Source: Magicicada septendecula
Lineage: Eukaryota; Arthropoda; Insecta; Hemiptera; Cicadidae
Length of the DNA: 64,000 bases
NCBI GenBank assembly: GCA_034769895.1
Contig: CM068367.1
Span: forward strand, 114,808,573-114,872,572
Direction: 5' to 3'
The translations under genes and the position numbers were made by a program. Position 1 is the stretch's first letter. Every line of letters begins with the position of its first letter. Below, piece after piece: positions 44,881 to 53,883 of the stretch. The notes beneath the pieces were generated by a model that searched no databases, had not been told where the DNA came from, and saw only the letters and a list, made by a program, of their open reading frames with translations.

Positions 44881-45224
44881 ATTATGCTAAAACCTATCGC
44901 AATAAAGTAGGTAAAAATAGGAAAAATGCTAGGTTTAAGAAAAGTGAATTTTATACAGAAATTTGTACGCCAGTTGACAAAGTATTTCAACCGGATGGTA
45001 AGGAAACGTGGTTGGCCGTTAACACAATGCAACAATGGGCACCGACAAAAGTACATCCGGCAGAGCAGGAAAGTGACGACGACGTTCCCACACAGTCAGC
45101 GTGGGAAGACGTAGACGAAGAATCCGGTGACGAAAATGACCGATGGTTAACGAAGTACTGTCGAACCGTTCGTAAAAAGGGTTACGAAATATTACGGTTA
45201 AAAGATAATGTAATTGTATTATAA
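44844..45224 (+). CDS. -1-frame extension after gag (127 codons), function unknown
   Basis: Open frame entered from gag by the proposed -1 slip; the in-frame TAA at 44829 precludes independent reading from far upstream. It reads basic at first (YAKTYRNKVGKNRKNARFKK), then YTEICTPVDKVFQPDG, a very acidic stretch (45075-45140), and ends RLKDNVIVL. I see no protease, RT or integrase motif. It may be a fused remnant of the start and end of a deleted pol, or a novel tail for Gag. It uses TTG or CTG if it has a start of its own; no good AUG precedes the body. Confidence 0.6.
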   Translation, partial: LGNGRLQGGSAINYAKTYRNKVGKNRKNARFKKSEFYTEICTPVDKVFQPDGKETWLAVNTMQQWAPTKVHPAEQESDDDVPTQSAWEDVDEESGDENDRWLTKYCRTVRKKGYEILRLKDNVIVL

Positions 45225-45726
45225 TAATTAAATTTAAAATAAATAATTTGTGTTTTATAATATTATTAATAATAATTATAGGTAACTTGTGTATTAATAA
45301 TAATGTTTTCCTAGCGCGATAAATAATAAGCGTATACAACTGAGTGAACGAGCTCGCGGCAGGAAACAGTTACGTCACGCGACAACTACCTGACCCACAT
45401 ATGAAACTAGGTCAAGCAATTAGACGCGCGCCCGGCGATAACGGTTTTAAATGCTGTCAGCAAATTCTTTGTACGCGTGCCATTGTTGATAAACAAAGGT
45501 ACTACTTGTTTTAAAAACATCAATACGCAATAAGTTGCAAATATAGTATTTTAATACATGTATTTAGAGTTAAATTGTATATAATGCAATAACATTAACA
45601 CTTGTGTACATGTCTTCAGAATAAGTAATACAATGTATAGGTAATAAGAATAATGATTACAGAATATGTGTGTAATGATTAAGAAAAAAAAAAAAACTGT
45701 AATTATTACATTCATTTTTTTTTTAA
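45225..45726 (+). other. Non-coding 3' interior of element E
   Basis: AT-rich except a GC-richer patch at 45340-45480. No ORF. A-run at 45684-45696 and T-run at 45716-45725. Confidence 0.6.
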
Positions 45727-45742
45727 AGCGGGTGTGGGAATA
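45727..45742 (+). promoter_or_regulatory. Polypurine tract of element E
   Basis: AGCGGGTGTGGGAATA-like purine-rich run immediately before the 3' LTR, where plus-strand DNA synthesis would be primed. It contains a T and a C, so it is not a perfect tract. Confidence 0.6.
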
Positions 45743-47757
45743 TATAACGGAACCAAATATTAACTATTTGGGGTTATATGTTTACCGCATACTGAAACCA
45801 TATTTAAATAAAAAGTAACAGTCAAAACTCCATTTGAATGTAGCGCATTGAAAATAATGCTGTGTAAAGCAACGCACACGTGGTCGTTATGTAATCAGTT
45901 CGCTGTACAAGGAAGCGACCACACCCAAACTGTTAATTATTAATATCTCGGAAACTAATAAATAAAGGCGAAATCCAATATAGCCAAAATGTTTGCCGAG
46001 ATATTAATAATGACGTGTGCAAATTTGATGCAATATAATTAACAAATGAAAGAGTTAATTAAAATAATTGAATAACTTCTGTAAAAATAGAGTTACAGTA
46101 AAGAGATTTTACTATGTTATAAAGATAATAATTTCTGACAAATTGTATATTTTAGATTTCACACAACTTGATTTGCAACCAAGTTATTGCAAAATTAAAT
46201 AAGTACAGGATATCCTGAGCGACAAATTGGTTCCGCCGGATAATTATATTAGATAATAATTCTATTCTCCGTCTGTGGGAACCAGTCTTCATTCTCACGG
46301 ACCAAGGGAATTCTAAATTTTATGTAGTAGGGAGAGTGCGTCGACCAATGAAATCATTTCATGCAACCCCGGCTACTGCGGTGTTTTGTGGTTGAAAAAT
46401 CACTCTTCTGTCAGTACTCACGAAGTTAAGACGTAGTCCTTCGATCGTCTAGTAGCCAAAGTGGTGAAGATCAACAAGAAGACTCTACGCGGTCAACACA
46501 CACGCAATTACGAACACAATAACTACAGATCATCTGTATAGCTCGTAATTGTTGCGTAAAGGCGAGATACTCTTCAAGACATCAACCAAGCTTATTGTGT
46601 ACTACCAGTTAGTCATAAGCACGCAAGAGATCCACCAGACTTCAAGACCAGACTTCAAGAATACAGCAGAGAGGCCGTCTAAATCATTGGTTAACAGCTG
46701 ACGAGCAGAGCGACCACTCGAACGAAGCACATACACACACGCTGACGTGCAACGTGCGAATCGACGAGGGACAGATCGCAGTTCCAGCAGACAACAGCAG
46801 ACGTTAAAATATTCACAAACAGCAAGGAAGCAGAGTGTTGCCGAATTTTGAACTCCACGACCGAATCCAGCAGTTCTAAGCAGATTACTTTCTCTAACCA
46901 AGGACTCGAATCGACGAGGGACAAATCGGGACGACATCCTCTTCAGTAACAGGAAAGCAAAATCCACTTATTTATTTTTCAGATCCAATTTTCTATTTTT
47001 CAATTTAAAATATTGTAATTCAAATAATTCAGGTGCTAAACAAAAAGCAAAGACTCTAGTAATTAAAAAGTAAATTCGTTGTGATAATCTGTATAGCAGT
47101 TTAAGGCTGTAGTAAGTTATAGTTAAGAAATAGAAGTAGTATAAAAGCGCTATACAAATCTTAACTGACTATCTAATCTTAGATCATACTGCAGTAGATC
47201 AGAAGTAGAATCACTAGAAATGAAATAACGTGAACTAGACTGTCACGTCTAATTTGTTTTAATTAATTATTCTAATTAATTTCAGAGTTTTATATTTTGT
47301 TTCATGAACACTTAGATTCAAATTAATTAAATAAATTTAATTAAATTCAAATCAATTAATAAAGTCAAATTTAAATTGCAATTAACTCGCAAAGAACGAG
47401 TTCAGTTTCTTTCCACTATTAAACAATCGAAAAACATCGATTCATTGTATAGACTATAAGAAAATTCATAAGATTATAACCATTCTATTCTTGTGTGTTG
47501 TTGGTGTAATAAACAACGTTTTATTACCCCATATAACAGTGTTTTATTGTTGTACGATAAAGCCTACCAGTCTCACAAAACTCTCCCCCTTTAAAGTAAC
47601 CCATTTTGTGTGTTGTTGTAATAATTTGAGATTACTAGCTTGCGAACTTCAAATCCAAAATCCACACGCCCTAGTCGGAAGAATCTGCAAGATCAGACAG
47701 CAGGTGGGTACTCACACACAACATTACATTACAATAACGCATAGTAGTGTAGTTATA
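45743..47757 (+). repeat. 3' LTR of element E (2015 bp)
   Basis: Near-identical partner of 41023-43040. It ends TAGTAGTGTAGTTATA where the 5' LTR ends TAGTAGAAGTAAAGTTATA. The ATAT flank begins at 47758. Confidence 0.93.
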
Positions 47758-47779
47758 ATATATATATATATATACATAT
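47758..47779 (+). repeat. TA tract between elements E and B
   Basis: ATATATATATATATATACATAT: the shared target region of both insertions. Confidence 0.9.
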
Positions 47780-49787
47780 TGTAACGTCGCGGTTTTTCTA
47801 GAGGATTTAGCGAAAACTTTGTATGGCTTATTGGGTGTTGGTCTTATTTAATTAAGCTCCCAATGTTGTTATGCGCCAATCTTGTAACGTCGCGGTTTGA
47901 GATACTAAAGTTTCCGCCTCTCCGCAGTCGCCACTTATGAATTATAATAACTGACGTTTTAAAAAATAAATAAAGGATTTTTTAATGTTACTCAATCTAA
48001 ACAGAAATCGAGAGTGTGTGATTTGGGGTCAAGGAGGGAAGTTGTTCAGCCTTATGAGGAAGAGAGAGTAAGTACCAATTATTTACACTCGGTTTAGACG
48101 ATTTCTGATTTTTCAAATTGTTCGCTGTGATTTAAATCAGCTGATTGTGAGACAAGTTTACACGCCTAGTTCAACCAGCCTACACTATAGCAAAATCTGA
48201 TCCGATGTGTTGATCTCTTCTGTTTTTGTGCTGAAATCTATTACAACTACCCACTACAAAAATTATAACACACTTTATTATTCAATATCATTTTTCAATA
48301 ATATTATTTATTTATATTATTGGTTTTTGTTTCCTGCCACCAAAATACAAGTATCACAATTGATCTTTATTTACATAAAACATAATATCGACTTCGAGTA
48401 AACATGGAATTGTCTAAAGAAAAAAACATATATGGTTTTGTTTACCAAATTTTACACTATTTTCAAAACATCAATTAATATATAATTCTTAATAATTCCC
48501 CAGGGTTAAGGGTAAGTTCTTTTTGTTATGGGATGGTCAGAAATGGATAATACCGACAAAATATTAAATAAATTTGTTTATTTTTCGTTTAGTATGTAGT
48601 TCCAGGAATGTCCGTAAGAGAGCAGCGTGCGTTTGTTTACTTTAAAAATATGTGATTAAATTTGACTAGTTTCGTGTTCTATACCAACATTCGGAATGCT
48701 TTTTCTTCTTTAACTATTAAACGAAATGTTTATATTACCTCTCTTCGTATGGTTCTTACGGGAATGAAGCTTTTTCTCTGGTGAGATCCGTCTGGAGTTA
48801 TAATTTCATTACCGTCTGGCTCATATTCTATTGTCAACTTGAACTATGGCGAAACTAGGTTGAATCATCAGAAGGTTTTCTTTCACTGTTTTTATAAGGA
48901 GTATAACCATTTAATTCTGATAAATAATGGATGATTATATAGTGGTCATGTTGCTTGTTAATTTTGTACTAATTTTCACTCCTCCAAAGTTCCAGAAAGG
49001 TTATTTTATTAGAATTGTAGTAGCATCATTTTGTCAACTCTATGGTTTTATTCCAAAAATTATTATTAACAATACTTGTTATTTCCGTCACTCTTAGTAA
49101 CCCATAGTGTTTTTATTATACAGGCAGTTTGTAATTATTATAAATTTATATTTTATTTACCGAAAAATAATTCTTTTCCATTCCGGTTTCTTTATCAATT
49201 TGGTTTACATAATAAGTTTTTGTTCATTTTCTTATGACCTTGTATATAAGTATTTGATAATTTTATTATCTTTAAATAAATTTATATATATTATTTATTT
49301 AGTCTCTCATAGTATTCCTACACTGCACTACTTCCTGTTGCCATTTCCCTCATAGTATTATTTTAATTTTTTATTATCCTTTTATATTTAAAATTTTTTA
49401 TGTTTTTTAAAACGAACCCTGGGTTATCTTATATTATAACACAAATATTTGAAAAAATATAACATTAACTTAGGTATAACAATTGGTTGTCCATACAATA
49501 TAAATATTACAATAAATAAATAAAATACAAAATCAGTTAGTAGTATTATAGTCTACTCTCATAGTTTTATAATGCCCAAACCTACAGCACAATTCTGTAA
49601 TAAGTTACCTTCACTTTCACTTTTTTACCTTAATGGGTACACTATAACTCACTTTGCACCGTATATCACTCGAATTGTTTATCATGTTTAGTGATATACT
49701 TTAATTTAGAGCTAGTTATAGGTTACCCATTTCTGACCTTTATGTTCTTACATGATTTAATTTATTGGGACCGGGTTATGTAACGTT

Positions 49788-49790
<3 letters not shown>
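47780..49790 (-). mobile_element. LTR-like element B with an internal primer site
   Basis: On the minus strand it begins TGTAACGTTACATAACCCGG (49790) and ends AACCGCGACGTTACA (47780). Both ends abut TA tracts. The last 15 bases recur about 100 bp further in (TGTAACGTCGCGGTTT at 47780 and about 47884 on plus), with a primer-site-like sequence directly after the inner copy (47856-47878). So the order is LTR, primer site, ~85 bp, LTR tail. The rest is T-rich, non-coding LTR-type sequence. Confidence 0.6.
47856..47878 (-). promoter_or_regulatory. Degenerate primer binding site in element B
   Basis: Minus strand TGGCGCATAACAACATTGGG, preceded by CGTTACAAGAT, the same arrangement as in D and A. 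Confidence 0.6.
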
Positions 49791-49842
<52 letters not shown>

Positions 49843-49843
49843 G
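49791..49843 (+). repeat. (AT)n(AG)n microsatellite
   Basis: About 16 AT units followed by about 11 AG units; flank of element B. Confidence 0.96.
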
Positions 49844-49879
49844 ACGCTTCATCAAACGTTTTCCAGAGACACAATTCTG

Positions 49880-50150
49880 GGAGTCAACCGTACCAAGGTT
49901 GAACAACGTCTAGTAATCACATAGAACCGCAATAGTCAATCAGTGTAAGTATTAGTTCGCAGTAATACTGATCCAGCAGTAATGAGACACAGTAAGGCAC
50001 AGTAAGCCAGTGGAAACTGTCAGCGATAATTGTACAGATTACGGCGAGTTGACAAATGTACAAGCCACTATGCTGACGTGCGTAGATTATCTTATTACAA
50101 TGCTGATTACAAAGCACACAAGTGCGCGTGCTCGCATACGTTCATCGATG
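49880..50150 (+). repeat. Dispersed repeat R2, copy 2
   Basis: Second, diverged copy of 7050-7290 in the same orientation: CAATAGTCAATCAGT, CAGTAATGAGACA, GCGATAATTGTAC, CTTATTACAATGCTGATTAC and TACGTTCAT in the same order. Confidence 0.55.
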
Positions 50151-52109
50151 TATACTATATGGATCGCGTGCTGCATTCACTGAATTCGGTCCGACCGCTG
50201 CACCAGTGGAGGGCAAGAACACTGCGTATGATATACACTGTACCTGTACAAAGTCTGACTTTCCTGCTTTGTTATAGCATTTTGTTGCTTTAGCAGAGCA
50301 TATTTTGAGTTAAATGGTATAGCTATATCATTTTAACAATTAATGACTCCAACTTGGGAGGTTTGTAACAAGTTCTTTTCCAAAATAAACACATTTGTTT
50401 CATTGTAAGATTTCTGTATTCTGCACATTATTTCAGTTTATCGCTAAGTTCTGTTGCGTACATAAAAAGTTCTATTGCGTTCTTATTTATGAAAATTTAC
50501 TGTTGAAGCCAGACGAATAAAGATACGAATAAGGGAAGCAAAGAATAAAAGTCGTGATCTGTAAACTTTAAAATGTTCGTAAAAGAAGCTGGCGTATACG
50601 CTCGCCATGGTCGTTAAAGTGTTCAATTAGCAATGCTAATTTGAATAAAATGTTTATATTTTATTTAGTTAGCTACGTATTAATTGTATAAAAATTGTTT
50701 ACATTAAACGTTACTAAATAATACAAATTTATTTTACTTTTGGCGGACACCAAGTTTGTGAAGATAGCTGCAGCGGTTCTTAGCAATATCATTTACAATA
50801 GCATAGCATTATTTTATAAAATAATGTCCCTATTAATGTGATAAGTTTCACTTCATGATAAGTTTCACTTCTTGTTTCAAACATGAAAAATCGTTGTTTG
50901 AAATATGTTTTCTAAACACTGTACCGGCAACGTTTTTGCAAGCTGATATAATCATTTTTTTGGTACTAAGTTTACTGTCAGATATAATCAATAAATTATA
51001 CATATATTTTGCCATCTTTAAAACATCTGATGACGCTCTAATTAATTTTCCGCTTGACACAAAGTCAGTAAAATGAGTGTAAACGCTCAAGTTATTGTCA
51101 TCTGTTATCAGGCAAAAGTAAAAACAAACTGTTATAATGATAAAACCTTCATAATCACAAATTTTCAGTAGAACTGTCCCAAATCAAATAATTGTAAGGT
51201 GTAAAAACAAGTGCATTACTGACTGAATGACTCGTTTAATACACGTGTTAACTTAGCGCCAAACCCTTTATTGCCCACCATTGTGTGGGAAGCTGTACGT
51301 GCTTCGGACCGTTTTTTGCCGTTTACTTTGCCTGTCAGAACGTGATCCATATAGTATGCATCGATGCATAGGTTATACACATATTATTATTATCATCACT
51401 GTCTGTATATCAGAAACAGCACTTGACGGCCCACTGATGAACAAGCAGATTTCAGAGTAAATGTCTCAGTTTTTTTTTTCAATGTACGCTTGTCCAAGTC
51501 ATTTTAAATTTAATTACTCTATCATTTATATGGTAAAACCATAATAGTTACGGCCTTTTGCTGTTTCATAATAGATAAACACACACACACACACGGACGC
51601 ACGCCCGTACACCGAGAATGTCTCACAACTAATGTGAATAATTTCAGTGTATTTTCTCTTTGTGATAAAACTTAATAAAGAAAAACGTTTATATAAACGT
51701 AGGTCCGAGATTTCTAGCAAAACAAACTGCCCTCTTTTCTGCACCAAAGAAACAAAAGTAAGGGTATACTAGAACCCTTGAGACATGCTTTGGGGCAAAA
51801 TCAATGTTTATCGTCTGCTGTTTTTTTGCCTAGAAATTTTAATACAAACATAAAATTTAAAATATAGGTTCCAGAACAGTATGTTTAGTAATTTTTCAGT
51901 CGAGTCTTGTAAAGTTAACAAATTTGAGTAGGAATCAGAATTTTTTAAATTAGCATAAATTAAGTTTGTAAAATTTACAAATTTTGTACCGAACTTTTTA
52001 GCGTATTTAATTCTAATAAATTTGATATTCATAAACTCAGTTAAAAAAAACAAGTTTTAGAAATGTGACTTTTATTTATATCAAACAGACTAAAACCTTT
52101 GAGAAAAAT
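50151..52109. other. AT-rich gap with one odd minus ORF
   Basis: The 80-codon minus ORF 50848-51090 contains FVSSGKLIRASSDVLKMAKY, faintly like a segment of THAP/P-element-type transposases (G-L--PS--V), but it is too short to call. (AC)n at about 51579-51594. Otherwise nothing. Confidence 0.35.
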
Positions 52110-52260
52110 ATAATAAATCGGCCTCCATGGTCACCTGACCTAAAACCACTGGATTTGTACATTGGTTTCATTTGAAAACTTAGAGCGTACATCATATCAA
52201 CATGAGGTGACGACGAGCATGTTACATGATGGTCGCAAAATATATCACGTAAGGTAAAAG
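52110..52260 (+). pseudogene. Mariner-type transposase scrap
   Basis: Around 52120-52180 one frame reads RPPWSPDLKPLDLYIGFI, stop, KLRAYIIST. This is the third-Asp motif of IS630-Tc1-mariner transposases (P-SPDL-P-D---W). No TIRs were found and the rest of the gene is gone. Confidence 0.7.
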
Positions 52261-53883
52261 ATATCTTAATAATGCTTTATACAATACTAGGTAACAATAT
52301 AATTTTACTAGGGTATACAATACAATTTACCTATACGAAGGTAAAATTCACTTAAAATTCATACGCGCGCTTTTTCAGATTTCAACATTTTTGTAGACTG
52401 TAATTTTATTTTATTTCCCTATTTATAGTTTCAATTCTTTATTTGAGGGTTAAAATATTTTTCCTTCCTTCCCTCGTTAACCAGAATTCTTTACGAGAAC
52501 TAATTTTCTCATTCTCACCACTACGGCTATAGCTAACGTTGAAGGAACTTCTATAAAGAAATGTTGACAGAAAGACAGTAAAAATACTCTGAGTTTGCTT
52601 CCGACTGTGAATTTCTCTGCAGGGTAGTTTCGACTGTAAATGTCTGTGAATAATTGAGAGATGACGAAACTGTTGAAACAACTACATAGATTTTTTAAAA
52701 CTAGTAAATGTAAAATAAAATAAATAAGACAATATAATATTTATATGTAATATTTTTTGTTAAGAATTTTAATTTCGATGATTTGTCCCTTTCTCAATCT
52801 GTCTTTGCCATTTTCAAGTCCTACACGCTACCTTTGCAGTGATCATGTAAGATTTTGTACGCACATTGGTCGGATAGTAGTTGAAATCTGTGAAAAGCCC
52901 GAAAGAGATATCTTCCAGTACCACGCCGTTAGAAGCGATGAAAAAGTTGAAAAATAGTTTGTATAAAAACAGTTGAATCTATTATTGTCTAAAAGGGAAA
53001 TAATTAATTGAAACGTTATTATCGTCTGAAAAGAGAAGAGCAATAAATAACATTTGTTTGAAAGCTTCCTGAACCTGGAGTACAAGTCAGAGGTAGGAAT
53101 TAAAACAACGTTAAAGAGTACAACACAGGAAACTACTGTAAACACTAGTAACACAGTATTTTTAAATTTGTACCAAAATTGTTGTGCTGGTAGAATAAGT
53201 GATTTATATGAGGACGTGAGGTGGAGTAGGTTGGGGGTCGATTGTGTACACCCGCCTCTTCGAACTTACCACAATATAGTTTTGTTTCTGTTTTCCCTCT
53301 GTATTTTTGTTCCACAGCACTGCATGTGGCTATTGTGTTCTGCGGCGGACTTCAAAGCAAATATCGCTCTGAGTGTTTGGAAATTTAATTTCCTTCCCTA
53401 TTTTTTCATTAATTTAATTTAATGTATACAAGACACATTGATGCTTTTATTTCACACAGCGCAATCAAAAGTATGATTTTTTTTATTTTGCGATGTTCTG
53501 AGCCTGTGTTCTATTCGTTACGTGCATAAACATTCAATGATTATTACACTTCGTCGTATTCACCGTCATCATATCATCATCATCGTCGTTGTCATCGGCT
53601 TCCTAAGTTATCACTGTGCGATATAATTCTATAAAACTACGTCTTGTCTTCAACTTCATCATGAGCTTATTTTTAATATTGAAAATCTTTTGTAAGGACG
53701 TTTCGCACGTTTGCGGCCGATCGCTGGTGCGTGATCGAAAATGGGAACCGGTGAGTTTCCATAGAAACTACTTCTTTGTTGTCAATAACGTAGAAGATTT
53801 TGAATTTTTTGGTGAGTTTCAGTGCCATATCCCCTTAAATTTATCTGAAGGTAGTACATCAGACAAGAATTTATTACGGAGCG
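52261..53883. other. AT-rich gap upstream of the Helitron frame
   Basis: No supported gene. ORFs at 53054-53422 and 53616-53951 are motif-free; the latter overlaps the start of the Helitron frame in another phase. The Helitron's 5' end (a TC dinucleotide) could not be placed. Confidence 0.4.

Larger units (their letters stand above)
41023..47757 (+). mobile_element. Young gag-only LTR retroelement E (6735 bp)
   Basis: Two ~2.0-kb direct repeats (41023-43040 and 45743-47757, offset 4720) bracket a 2.7-kb interior. Termini are TATAAC/GTTATA, and ATAT flanks both sides inside a TA tract. The interior holds primer-site cassettes, one intact gag, a -1 frameshift signal with a short extension, and a purine-rich tract before the 3' LTR. 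Protease, RT, RNase H and integrase are absent, so it must borrow enzymes from a related autonomous element. By eye the LTRs differ at about three single bases plus their last ~15 bp, implying recent insertion. It fits the described TR-GAG type of non-autonomous LTR element. Confidence 0.9.

Noticed and set aside
50848-51090. THAP/P-element-like transposase fragment
   Set aside because: A single weak G-L--PS pattern in 80 residues; no zinc finger or catalytic motif.
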